Both the position numbers and the translations under genes were made by a program. From the NCBI GenBank assembly GCA_963762075.1, contig CAVXJC010000002.1, positions 310,001 to 374,000 on the forward strand: a DNA stretch of 64,000 bases, in the 5' to 3' direction. Every line of letters begins with the position of its first letter. Within the stretch, counting starts at the first letter, position 1. Below are positions 23,934 to 32,032 of this stretch, piece after piece. Origin of the DNA: JAOUEA01 sp963762075 (GTDB lineage: Bacteria; Actinomycetota; UBA4738; HRBIN12). The notes beneath the pieces were generated by a model, which saw only the letters and a list, made by a program, of their open reading frames with translations, had not been told where the DNA came from and did no database searches.

Positions 23934-24791
23934 TCAGTAGTCGTAGAACCCGCGACCGCTCTTTCGGCCAAGGTGCCCCGCGTCGACCATGCGTTGCAAT
24001 CGGGGGGGCGGCGCGTACCGCGGATCTCGGAACTCACCGTGCAGCACCTCGGCGATCTGCAGCACTGTGTCGAGACCGATGAAGTCCGCCAGGCGCAGCG
24101 GTCCCATCGGATGGTTCATGCCGAGCGTCATGGCGGTGTCGATGTCCTCACGGCTCGCGAAGCCCTCATCGTAGAGGGCGATCGCCGCGCACAGGTACGG
24201 GATCACGAGCCGGTTCACGATGAATCCTGCATGGTCCTTCGCGAGGACCACCGTCTTGCCGAGACGCTCGCCGAACCTGCGCGCGAACTCGACCGTCGCG
24301 GGAGACGTCGACAGCGACGGCGTGAGCTCCACGAGCCCCATCACCGGCGGGGGGTTGAAGAAGTGCATACCGATGACGAGCTCGGGGCGACCGGTGGCAG
24401 CACCGAGCGTCGCGATCGGGATCGACGACGTGTTCGAGGCGAGCACGACGTCGTCGCGCGTGGTGTCGTGGAGCTGGCGGAAAGTCTCGAGCTTGACCGC
24501 CGCGTCCTCGGTCGCGGCCTCGATCACGAGATCGACATCGGCGAACGCGCCGAGATCCGTCACGCCCGTGATCCGGCCGGCGATCGCTTCCTGCTCCTCG
24601 GCCGTGAGCTTGCCTCGTTCGAGCGCACGGGCGATCGATGTGTCGATGCGGCTCCTGCCGGCGTGCACCAGGTCCTCCGTGGGCTCGAGGTAGATCGCAT
24701 CGAGTCCCACGCGGGCCGTGACCTCGACGATGCCCGAGCCCATGAGCCCGCAGCCCACGATCCCTACGGTTCGAACGTCCTCGGCTTCCAC
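23934..24791 (-). CDS. 3-hydroxybutyryl-CoA / 3-hydroxyacyl-CoA dehydrogenase
   Basis: 285 residues from GTG 24791, matching the usual 280-290 of stand-alone PaaH/Hbd enzymes. The NAD loop is VGIVGCGLMGSGIVEVTAR. The catalytic region ASNTSSIPIATLGAATGRPE and the His of GMHFFNPPPVMGLVE are intact, as is the C-terminal domain DHAGFIVNRLVIPYLC and GRKSGRGFYDY ending. It oxidises 3-hydroxyacyl-CoA (beta-oxidation or butyryl-CoA metabolism). An in-frame ATG at 24830 is possible, but the extra residues do not look conserved. Confidence 0.93.
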   Translation of the reverse strand: MEAEDVRTVGIVGCGLMGSGIVEVTARVGLDAIYLEPTEDLVHAGRSRIDTSIARALERGKLTAEEQEAIAGRITGVTDLGAFADVDLVIEAATEDAAVKLETFRQLHDTTRDDVVLASNTSSIPIATLGAATGRPELVIGMHFFNPPPVMGLVELTPSLSTSPATVEFARRFGERLGKTVVLAKDHAGFIVNRLVIPYLCAAIALYDEGFASREDIDTAMTLGMNHPMGPLRLADFIGLDTVLQIAEVLHGEFRDPRYAPPPRLQRMVDAGHLGRKSGRGFYDY

Positions 24792-24954
24792 TCCCCGCCC
24801 GATCCCTCCGTCGACCCGATGTCCGCGCAAAGCCTACGGACGAACGTCTGCGGGGCACAAACCCGCCCGTCCTCGGGGTGGTTACGTTTGCTGGCGGGTT
24901 GACCGCTCGGCAGCGCCTCGGGGAGCCGGTGCCCTCCGATGTCGGCAGGGAGCC

Positions 24955-24960
24955 TACAAT
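24955..24960 (+). promoter_or_regulatory. TACAAT -10 box for the gene at 24968
   Basis: TACAAT, one mismatch from TATAAT, lies 7 nt before the ATG at 24968. No ribosome-binding sequence fits in the interval, so a leaderless mRNA is likely. Confidence 0.5.
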
Positions 24961-24967
24961 CCACGTG

Positions 24968-25549
24968 ATGAGCGGGTCGCATCCTCGCCGCACCGTCGCC
25001 AGCCTCGGCGTGGCCGGTGCCGGGCTGATCCTCGGTCACTGGCTCGCCTACGCGATCGACACTCCGCACGCACACGCGCGTGAGGAGTTGCTGCGTGCGA
25101 CCGGCCACGGATACCTGCCCTACGCGACGCAGGTCGGGCTGCTCGCAGCCACGATCGGGCTCGTCGGACTGTTCGTCGCTCGGCTGGGCCGACGTGGCGC
25201 TCGCGCCTCGTTCGTGGGGAACGTCGCGCGCCTCGCGGCTGCACAGTCCGCGGCGTTCATCACGATGGAGATCGGCGAGCGGCTCCTGTCTGACGCACCC
25301 CTGCACGACCTCGCGCACGGACCTCTGCTCGCGATCGGGCTCGGGGTGCAGATCATGCTCGCAGTCGCCGGCGCCGCGGTGCTCCGGCTCACGACTCGAG
25401 CCGCCGAGGTCGCCACGTCGCTGGGCCGTTCGCCGGCTCCAGCATCTCCACGGCTCATCGCAGCCGTTGCGTTCCCTTCTTCTCTCGTCGCCCCCCGACG
25501 CCCGGCGATGAGTGCCCCCGCGAGCCGGGCCCCTCCCTTCCTCCCCTGA
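24968..25549 (+). CDS. Integral membrane protein of unknown function
   Basis: 193 residues. Four hydrophobic segments: SLGVAGAGLILGHWLAYAI, VGLLAATIGLVGLFVA, VARLAAAQSAAFITMEIGE and LLAIGLGVQIMLAVAGAAVL. A short His-containing loop (TPHAHAREE) follows helix 1, and the C-terminus is Pro/Arg-rich. It directly precedes the copper-type operon by 58 nt, and its membrane topology would suit a partner of that system, but no family was recognised. Confidence 0.7.
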   Translation: MSGSHPRRTVASLGVAGAGLILGHWLAYAIDTPHAHAREELLRATGHGYLPYATQVGLLAATIGLVGLFVARLGRRGARASFVGNVARLAAAQSAAFITMEIGERLLSDAPLHDLAHGPLLAIGLGVQIMLAVAGAAVLRLTTRAAEVATSLGRSPAPASPRLIAAVAFPSSLVAPRRPAMSAPASRAPPFLP

Positions 25550-25607
25550 GCGTCACCGCTTCGCACGCCGGCCGAGCGATCGGCCAAGTAACCGGGAGGA
25601 GCATCAC

Positions 25608-26297
25608 ATGCGTCGTTCCACGATCCGGCGCGCCGCGCTCGCCGCGACCACCACCGCTCTCATCCTGTTCCCTACCGCTACCGCCTACGCTCACGGCGAC
25701 GTGGAGCATGGCGACCTCGTCATGACGATCGGATTCTCGGTGGAGCCGGCCTTCGCGGGCCAGCCCAATGCCGTGCAGCTCATCGTCGAGCACGGCGGCG
25801 AGCCGGTCACTGACCTGAGAACCGGCGACGTACAGGTCGAGGTCACCTACGGCGATGAGACGAGCGAACCGATGGACCTCTCACCCGCCTTCTTCTTCGA
25901 TGGTGGACAGCTCGTCTTCGGCGAGCCCGGCGACTACCACGCTGATTTCGTGCCGTCGCAGCCGGGGAAGTACACGTTCCACTTCACAGGCACGATCGAC
26001 GGGGAGAAGGTGGACGAGGAGATGACCTCGGGGCCCGAGACGTTCTCCGCCGTGGAGGACGTGGCGGCCGCATCGTTCCCCGAGGTGACGGCCCCGACGA
26101 ACGATGAGCTCGCGACGCGCATCGACGAGGAGAGCACGCGAACGGCCGACGGCGTCGCCGCCGCGGAGGCGGCCGCCGCCTCTGCGGGTGAGACTGCCTC
26201 GAGCGCGCGAACCATCGGCATGGTTGGCGTCGTGCTCGGTGTGATCGGCATCGTCGCCGCGATCGCGGCGATCGCGGCGTCCAGACGAAGGGTCTGA
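25608..26297 (+). CDS. Secreted membrane-anchored protein at head of copC/copD cluster
   Basis: 229 residues with a strong GGGAGGA ribosome site. Signal peptide ends AYAHG; the mature N-terminus HGDVEHGD is rich in His, which could bind metal. A beta-type domain follows (DLVMTIGFSVEPAFAGQPNA, GKYTFHFTGTIDGEKVD), then an Ala-rich helical stretch and a C-terminal transmembrane helix (IGMVGVVLGVIGIVAAIAA) with a basic end (ASRRRV). The layout resembles YcnI/CopC-neighbour surface proteins, but the family is not certain. It starts the run of overlapping genes reaching 31999. Confidence 0.75.
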   Translation: MRRSTIRRAALAATTTALILFPTATAYAHGDVEHGDLVMTIGFSVEPAFAGQPNAVQLIVEHGGEPVTDLRTGDVQVEVTYGDETSEPMDLSPAFFFDGGQLVFGEPGDYHADFVPSQPGKYTFHFTGTIDGEKVDEEMTSGPETFSAVEDVAAASFPEVTAPTNDELATRIDEESTRTADGVAAAEAAAASAGETASSARTIGMVGVVLGVIGIVAAIAAIAASRRRV

Positions 26298-26308
26298 GGG
26301 CAGAGCAG

Positions 26309-26881
26309 GTGCTCGCGCACGCGGGAGCAGCCGATGAGAGCCTGTCCGTCGTCTTCCTGTTCGCCGCCCTGTGGGTGGGGTGGGCGGGGTGGTCTCGGTT
26401 GAAGGGTCGAGGCTTCCCTCGCCTCCCCGCGTGGGCCGGGCGCGGGCTCCTCGTGGTGGCGACGGTATTCGCGATCGCGGCTGCCGTGGTGCCGAGGGCT
26501 CTGTTCCCGCCGACTCCGGCGGGGACGCGGGCATCGACGGTTTCGCCGGGCGCGAGGCCCTCGTCGACGGCGACGCTGTCCTTCGACGAACCCGTGAACG
26601 GCGAGGTGGTCCGAGAGGACCAGGTCGAGATCGTGCTCGAGCTGCAAGGTGGTCGCATCGTCGAAGGTGCCAGCTCGACGCTCACGCCCGACACCGGCCA
26701 TGTACACCTCGTGCTCGACGGGGCGCTCGTGTCGATGACCTACGGACTCGTCCAGGTCGTGGCTCTGAGCGGCGTGGAGCCCGGCTCCCATACGCTGCAA
26801 GCCGAGTACGTCGCCGCCGACCATGCCCCCTTCGACCCGAGGGTGATCTCGATCGTCCGGTTCAGAACGGAGGGTCGATGA
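26309..26881 (+). CDS. Membrane protein with extracytoplasmic HAPFDPRV-type domain
   Basis: 190 residues, GTG start. Two N-terminal transmembrane helices (SVVFLFAALWVGWAGW, LLVVATVFAIAAAVV) are followed by an exported domain: DTGHVHLVLDGALVSMTYGL and LQAEYVAADHAPFDPRVISI. The same domain recurs in the lipoprotein at 28910-29368, with matching GHxHxxLDGxLVxMT and VAxDHAPFDPRV blocks. The His residues suggest metal binding (inference). The TGA overlaps the copC ATG by 4 nt. Not assigned to a named family. Confidence 0.72.
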   Translation: MLAHAGAADESLSVVFLFAALWVGWAGWSRLKGRGFPRLPAWAGRGLLVVATVFAIAAAVVPRALFPPTPAGTRASTVSPGARPSSTATLSFDEPVNGEVVREDQVEIVLELQGGRIVEGASSTLTPDTGHVHLVLDGALVSMTYGLVQVVALSGVEPGSHTLQAEYVAADHAPFDPRVISIVRFRTEGR

Positions 26882-27288
26882 GACGCATCGTCGCCGTGCT
26901 CGGCATCGCAGCCGCATCCGTGATCGGCACGGCGTCGGCGGCAGGGGCTCACGCCGGGTTGAGCTCGTCGAACCCTTCGGACGGCGAGGTACTCGCCACT
27001 GCGCCGCCATCGGTCACGCTGGTCTTCACCGAGCCGCCTGATGTCGACCTGTCGTCGGTGACGATGCTCGATGGGACCGGCGCAGCCGTTCCGATCGGGC
27101 CTGTCGAGGAGGGCGATGCGCCCCGTTCCCTGACGGTCTCGATGCCCGACGACCTCCCCGACGGCGTGTATACGGTTTCCTGGCGGGTGGTCTCCGCCGC
27201 GGACGGCCACCCGACCGCGAACGTCTTCGCGTTCGGCGTCGGCGCGAGCCCGGGTGATGTGGTTGCCGCGCCGGAGCGCCCACGGTGA
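26878..27288 (+). CDS. copC: CopC-domain protein
   Basis: 136 residues. A signal peptide ends SAAGAHAGLSSSNP, leaving a mature N-terminal His, the usual copper(II) ligand of CopC. The cupredoxin-like body has the CopC pattern NPSDGEVLATAPPSVTLVFT and the closing SAADGHPTANVFAFGV, where Asp and His are the other ligands. CopC binds extracytoplasmic copper and passes it to CopD. Both ends overlap neighbours by 4 nt (ATGA at 26878, GTGA at 27285). No C-terminal anchor is present. Confidence 0.88.
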   Translation: MRRIVAVLGIAAASVIGTASAAGAHAGLSSSNPSDGEVLATAPPSVTLVFTEPPDVDLSSVTMLDGTGAAVPIGPVEEGDAPRSLTVSMPDDLPDGVYTVSWRVVSAADGHPTANVFAFGVGASPGDVVAAPERPR

Positions 27289-28913
27289 CGACTCCGGCGC
27301 CTTCGCCCATCGGTGTTGCCGGGAAGTCCCTGTTGTATGCGGGCCTCGCGCTCGCCGTCGGAGCAGCCGTCTCCGCGAGGTTCGCATTCGGCGGCGAGGC
27401 GGTTGCCCCTCGGCTTCTGCCGATCGCCGGCGCCGGCGCCCTTCTCGGCGCCATCGTGGTGACGATCGCCGAAGCTCGCACGATCGGGGTCTCGATCGGC
27501 GACCTCGTGAGCTCTGAGACCGGGCGTCCGTACATCTGGTTGGTCGTGGCGAGCGCGCTCACGCTCGTGGCCTCGATCCTCGCGAGCCGTTCGACGTCGG
27601 GGTTGCCTCTGATGGGCATGGGGGCGATGGCCGTGGCGGCGATGGTGATCCGAGCCACCAGTGGTCACGCCGCAGCCATCGTGCCCGCCTGGCCGGCCGA
27701 GCTCGCACAGTCCGTGCATCTCGCCGCGATCGGCGTCTGGGTCGGCGGGTTGCCGTGGCTCTTCCTTCTGCTGCGGGCTCGTCGCGCCACACACGCCCCG
27801 TCGCCCGTTGAGGACGTGATCCGATTCTCCCGGCTCGCCGGTTGGGCGGTGCTCGCCGTGGTGCTCACCGGGACCGCGCGGAGCCTCGGCGAGGCCGGGG
27901 GCATCGACGGCATCCGGGCGATGCTCACGGACACGAACTACGGCACGGCGTTGCTCGTGAAGATCGGCATCGCGCTCGGACTGATCGCCCTCGGCGCCAT
28001 CAACCGTCGCAGGTCGATCCCGCGACTCGGCAGCGACGACAGGCTTCTTCGGCGGGTGGTTGCGATCGAGATGGTCGGGGCTCTCGGCGTCTTCGGGCTG
28101 ACCGGAACACTGACGAGCCTCGATCCCGATCCCTCGAGTGAGTCGCCCGACCGGCCCGAGTCGCCGTCGATCATGGCGTCGGGCGCGGACTTCGCCACGA
28201 CCACCCGGGTCACTCTGACGGCGACGCCCGGCGTCGCCGGTCCGAACACGTTCGAGGCCAGCATCGTCGACTACGACGCGGGCACCCCCCTCGATGCCGA
28301 CGAGGTCACCCTGCTGCTCTCGGCGATCGGCCGGCCCGAGATCGAGCAGACCTCTCTTTCGTTGGAGCGTGGCGGTGCCGCTGCTGAACCAGAGCCAGGC
28401 GGGGCACCCGAGGCCGAGGGGACCGCCCACACGAGCGAACACGCCACGTGGACCGGAAGCGGCACGCAACTCTCGCTCGCCGGAGCCTGGGACGTCATGG
28501 TCCAGGTGCGATCCGGGGCGCGCACGACCGAGGTGCCGCTCATCCTCGTCACGCGCGCCCCCCCGGCCACCTCGACCGTCTCCCGACAGCCGGGACTGCC
28601 CGAGATCGAGACCTTCACGCTCTCGACCGGCGAGCAGCTCCAGGTCTACCTCGACCCCGGAGCAACCGGGGCGAACGAGCTCCACGTGACGGCGTTCACC
28701 CCTCAAGGCGACGAGCTTTCCTTGACCGGGCTCGTGGTGGTGGCGATCGGCCCCGACCAACAGGGCGAGGCACTCGACGCCATGCGCCTCACGCCCGGAC
28801 ACTTCTCGGCTCCGATCGAGGTCGACGAAGGACACTGGCGGTTCGACGTGGTGGCCACGACCGAAGGCGGTACGGTGCTGCAGGCGACCCACGACCGGGA
28901 GATCGAACCGTGA
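27285..28913 (+). CDS. copD: CopD-family copper transport membrane protein with C-terminal extracellular domains
   Basis: 542 residues, GTG start overlapping the copC stop. About eight transmembrane helices fill residues 10-275, with the CopD hallmark SVHLAAIGVWVGGLPWLF and an upstream SGHAAA. Residues 290-540 are an extracytoplasmic beta-rich region (TTRVTLTATPGVAGPNTFEA, LEIETFTLSTGEQLQVYL-like blocks) resembling YtkA/FixH-type domains fused to CopD in several actinobacteria. The protein should import or handle copper received from CopC. Terminal GTGA overlap with the next lipoprotein. Confidence 0.85.
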   Translation: MTTPAPSPIGVAGKSLLYAGLALAVGAAVSARFAFGGEAVAPRLLPIAGAGALLGAIVVTIAEARTIGVSIGDLVSSETGRPYIWLVVASALTLVASILASRSTSGLPLMGMGAMAVAAMVIRATSGHAAAIVPAWPAELAQSVHLAAIGVWVGGLPWLFLLLRARRATHAPSPVEDVIRFSRLAGWAVLAVVLTGTARSLGEAGGIDGIRAMLTDTNYGTALLVKIGIALGLIALGAINRRRSIPRLGSDDRLLRRVVAIEMVGALGVFGLTGTLTSLDPDPSSESPDRPESPSIMASGADFATTTRVTLTATPGVAGPNTFEASIVDYDAGTPLDADEVTLLLSAIGRPEIEQTSLSLERGGAAAEPEPGGAPEAEGTAHTSEHATWTGSGTQLSLAGAWDVMVQVRSGARTTEVPLILVTRAPPATSTVSRQPGLPEIETFTLSTGEQLQVYLDPGATGANELHVTAFTPQGDELSLTGLVVVAIGPDQQGEALDAMRLTPGHFSAPIEVDEGHWRFDVVATTEGGTVLQATHDREIEP

Positions 28914-29368
28914 AGCTGAGGCGAGCTCCGAACCGCCCGCGCGCAGCCGCGAGGTCCCTCGTGCTGGCGGCGATCGTCGCCGGGTGCGGCGGCTCCCCGA
29001 CCGACGACCTTCCCGCACCCTCACCGGCCACCAGCTCGGCCGCGACCGAACGCCCCACGAGCACGGGCGCGTTGACGATCGTGAACCCCGAGAACGGCGA
29101 CCGGATCGAGGGTGACACGGCCCAACTCGAGGTCGACCTCGAAGGCGCCGAGATCGTCGACCGGACCTCGACCGACCTGCGGCCGGACCAGGGACATCTC
29201 CACGTGATGCTCGACGGCAAGCTCGTGACGATGACCTCGGGAACCTCCCTGCCGTTGACCGATCTCACTCCCGGTGAGCACCTGCTCCAGGTCGAGTTCG
29301 TGGCGAGCGATCACGCCCCGTTCGACCCGAGGGTGCTGGCCGCGGTCTCGTTCGAGGCGCACGCATGA
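28910..29368 (+). CDS. Lipoprotein with HAPFDPRV-type domain
   Basis: 152 residues, GTG start. The N-terminal signal (ARSLVLAAIVAGCGG) carries a lipobox IVAGC. A Ser/Thr/Pro linker follows, then the same domain as at 26309-26881: DQGHLHVMLDGKLVTMTSGT and LQVEFVASDHAPFDPRVLAA. Paralogue of that protein but anchored by lipid rather than by helices, so the two probably present the same domain on the membrane surface near CopC and CopD. Overlaps both neighbours by 4 nt. Confidence 0.75.
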   Translation: MKLRRAPNRPRAAARSLVLAAIVAGCGGSPTDDLPAPSPATSSAATERPTSTGALTIVNPENGDRIEGDTAQLEVDLEGAEIVDRTSTDLRPDQGHLHVMLDGKLVTMTSGTSLPLTDLTPGEHLLQVEFVASDHAPFDPRVLAAVSFEAHA

Positions 29369-29934
29369 GCACGACGAGCGCACGAACCGCCCGCGTCGAA
29401 CCGCCGGCGCTCCTTCTGGTCGCCACCGGCCTGGCTCTGTTGCTCACGCGCATCTGGCTCCCGGCGCTGGGCTCACAGGGGCGACTCGCCGGACTCACGG
29501 CGATCCTGATCGCTGTCTTGGCTGCGTCGCTCCTCGTGCCGGCGGCACGCGGCAGCGCCCGCCTGCACCCGGGACTGGTGCTCGGTATCGGCCTCGTGGC
29601 CATCGGGCTCGCCCTCATCACGGGAGGCCGGCCGGCTCAGGCTCCTCTCACCCCGTGGGCGCTTCCCCTCACCCTGCTCGCCGCCGTGGCCGAGGAGGCG
29701 CTCTTGCGCAGGGTCGCGTACGGCGCGCTCGAGCGCCGGGGCGCGATCGTCGCGATCGGGGTCACCGCGCTCGCGTTCGCCCTGATCCACGTGCCGATCT
29801 ACGGGGTGGCGGTGTTCCCGGTCGACCTCGGTGCGGGACTGCTGCTCTCGTGGCAGCGCTGGGCCTGCGGAAGCTGGACGGTTCCCGCGGCCACGCACGC
29901 CACCGCCAACGTCGTGATGACGATGCTCCGATGA
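29365..29934 (+). CDS. CPBP-family intramembrane metalloprotease
   Basis: 189 residues with five to six hydrophobic helices. The CPBP (Abi) signature is complete: EE-x3-R in AVAEEALLRRVAYG, His in ALIHVPIYGV and H-x3-N in ATHATANVVM. These are the glutamyl-protease catalytic and metal residues. Related proteins process membrane substrates or CAAX-like tails. Its place inside a copper/lipoprotein gene run suggests a local envelope substrate, which is inference. ATG and TGA overlap the flanking genes by 4 nt each. Confidence 0.88.
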   Translation: MSTTSARTARVEPPALLLVATGLALLLTRIWLPALGSQGRLAGLTAILIAVLAASLLVPAARGSARLHPGLVLGIGLVAIGLALITGGRPAQAPLTPWALPLTLLAAVAEEALLRRVAYGALERRGAIVAIGVTALAFALIHVPIYGVAVFPVDLGAGLLLSWQRWACGSWTVPAATHATANVVMTMLR

Positions 29935-31184
29935 GGCGCCCGATCGCCCTGCTCGCGGCCGTGACCGTGATGCTCGTCGCGTGCTCGTCGGGCCCTCGAG
30001 GCACCGATGCGATCCGGGTCGGCGCGATCTATCCGCTCTCCGGCTCGCAGGGTCAGGGTGGCATCGACGAGCACAGGGGCGCTGTGCTCGCCGCCGAGCT
30101 GGTGAACGCCGTCGGCGGCGTCCACGGCCGAAGCATCGAGGTCGTCTCGACCGACGTCTCGGCCGCTGAGGCAGCCGCACGCGCCGTCGAGGGGTTCGAC
30201 GCCGACGGCATCGACATCGTGGTCGGCAGCTACGGAAGCACGATCTCGGTCCCAGCCTCGGAGACCGCCGCCGCGAACGGCATGCTGTTCTGGGAGACGG
30301 GCGCCGTCGGCATGCTGACCGAACGATCGCAACAGGGAGTGAGCACGTTCCGCATGCCCCCGACCGGGGCCGTGCTGGGGCGCAACGCGATCGCGTTCAT
30401 GAACGGTCCGCTGGCGGAGGCCTTCGAACGTGACCCGGCCGAGCTGCGATACGCGGTCTCGTTCGTCGACGACGTATATGGGCGATCGGTGGCGAACGGC
30501 GCCTTGCAGGCCGCGCGAGAGCTCGGGCTCGACGTCGTCGGACGGTTCGGTTACGACCTGGCCACCGCGGACTACGACGCGCTCGCACGACACATCGACC
30601 GATCCGGCGCCGACGTCTTGTTCGTCTCCGCCTACCTCGACGACGCGATCGCGCTCCGCCGGGCGATGGTTCGCAACGACGTGGACCTGCTCGCCAGCAT
30701 CGGCACCTCATCGTCGTACTGCATGCCCGAGTTCGGGGCGGCGCTCGGCGCCGAGGCCATCGGGCTGTTCGCCTCGGACAAGCCGAGCGGCGCCGCGATC
30801 GAGCCTTCGACCCTTCGCCCTGATGGCGCGGCATTACTCGAACGGGCGCGGGCCGCGTACGACGACCGGTGGCACGAGGAGATGAGCCCGGCGGCGCTTG
30901 CCGGCTTCTCGGCGGCGTGGGCCTTGTTCGCCGAGGTCATGCCGAAAGCCGTCGACACGACCCCCCGAGCGATCGCCGACGCCGCGCTCGCGGCAGACCT
31001 TCCCATGGGGAGCCTCCCCAACGGCAGCGGTCTCTCGTTCGGTGAGCCAGGCACCGCGACGGCGGGCGACAACATCGCGGCGGCCTCCGTGATCTGGGAA
31101 TGGATGATCCCCGGCGAGCACATGATCGTCTGGCCACCCGAGCTCGCCACACACGAGGTTCGGGCCCTGGACATCGCCCCGTGA
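29931..31184 (+). CDS. LIV-type (periplasmic-binding I) substrate-binding lipoprotein
   Basis: 417 residues. Lipobox MLVACSS near residue 18. The fold is that of branched-chain amino acid/amide receptor proteins: IRVGAIYPLSGSQGQGG, VSTDVSAAEAAARAVEG, IDIVVGSYGSTISVPASETA, ADVLFVSAYLDDAIALRRAM. No ABC permease or ATPase gene is adjacent, so the protein may work with distant transporters or act as a receptor. It is embedded in the overlapping copC/copD run, unusual company for this family; the ligand is unknown. Confidence 0.88.
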   Translation: MRRPIALLAAVTVMLVACSSGPRGTDAIRVGAIYPLSGSQGQGGIDEHRGAVLAAELVNAVGGVHGRSIEVVSTDVSAAEAAARAVEGFDADGIDIVVGSYGSTISVPASETAAANGMLFWETGAVGMLTERSQQGVSTFRMPPTGAVLGRNAIAFMNGPLAEAFERDPAELRYAVSFVDDVYGRSVANGALQAARELGLDVVGRFGYDLATADYDALARHIDRSGADVLFVSAYLDDAIALRRAMVRNDVDLLASIGTSSSYCMPEFGAALGAEAIGLFASDKPSGAAIEPSTLRPDGAALLERARAAYDDRWHEEMSPAALAGFSAAWALFAEVMPKAVDTTPRAIADAALAADLPMGSLPNGSGLSFGEPGTATAGDNIAAASVIWEWMIPGEHMIVWPPELATHEVRALDIAP

Positions 31185-31999
31185 ACGACGATCGGCGCTC
31201 GCCCCACGGCCCAGGCATAGCGCCCTCCGACCGTGACGCGCGGCACGCGCTCATCGCCGGAGTCGTCGTGGTCGCTGCCTACGCCGCGCTCGCCGCCTGG
31301 TCGGGTGCGCTTTCGCCGCTCGCACGGGGTCCGCTGCTCGACGGCGCGGCTCCGGTGAACTACCGATGGGTGTCGCCGCCACCGGAGCTCAGGTCCACGA
31401 ACCAGCGACCGAGCGCGGGCCGCTTCGACCTCGCGCTCCGAGACGAAGGCGTGCGCACGCAGGTCCTGTTCACCGACGACAGCCAGGTCACGGTGGTGAT
31501 CGACGATGGCTCGATCGGACCCGCCACCGATCAGCGGGCGGTCGAGCTGGTCGTCGAGCCCGTGGATCCCGCGGGGCTCGCACCCCCTCCCGGCGGTGAG
31601 CTCGAGTTCTTCGGCAACGCGTACGAGATCGGCGCCGCGTACCGCCCGTCCGAGCGTCGCGTCCGCGCCTTCGACCGGCCGATCGAGATCATCCTCGTGT
31701 ACCCGGCGACCGCCACGCTGCACGCGACGTCGCACGAGATGCTCTACTCCAGCGACGGCGAGGCATGGCAAACCCTCGAGACGAGCGATTTCCCGGGCGC
31801 GCAGCAGGCGGCGGCCAAGGTTGGGGGCTCCGGCTTCGTGGTGGTGGCGGGGGTGCCGTCGATCGTGCCGAGCCCATCGGTCGTGGGGCCGAGCACGACA
31901 GCCGGCACGCCACCGCTCGCGATCGCACTGCTGGTCGCGGCGGGAGTCGTGTTGGTGATCGGGCTCGGCTTGCTGATCCGAAGCCGCGGAACGAACTAG
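31181..31999 (+). CDS. Bitopic envelope protein of unknown function
   Basis: 272 residues, GTG start overlapping the upstream TGA. One N-terminal helix (ALIAGVVVVAAYAALAAWSG) and one C-terminal helix (PLAIALLVAAGVVLVIGLGL) bracket an extracytoplasmic domain of about 190 residues with YRWVSPPPELRSTNQRPSAG and VVEPVDPAGLAPPPGGELEF. It resembles no family that I can name. Last member of the gene run starting at 25608. Converges with the M23 peptidase gene 33 nt away. Confidence 0.7.
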   Translation: MNDDRRSPHGPGIAPSDRDARHALIAGVVVVAAYAALAAWSGALSPLARGPLLDGAAPVNYRWVSPPPELRSTNQRPSAGRFDLALRDEGVRTQVLFTDDSQVTVVIDDGSIGPATDQRAVELVVEPVDPAGLAPPPGGELEFFGNAYEIGAAYRPSERRVRAFDRPIEIILVYPATATLHATSHEMLYSSDGEAWQTLETSDFPGAQQAAAKVGGSGFVVVAGVPSIVPSPSVVGPSTTAGTPPLAIALLVAAGVVLVIGLGLLIRSRGTN

Positions 32000-32032
32000 T
32001 CCATCGTGGAGTAGTTCCCCGGTCAGGTTCGG

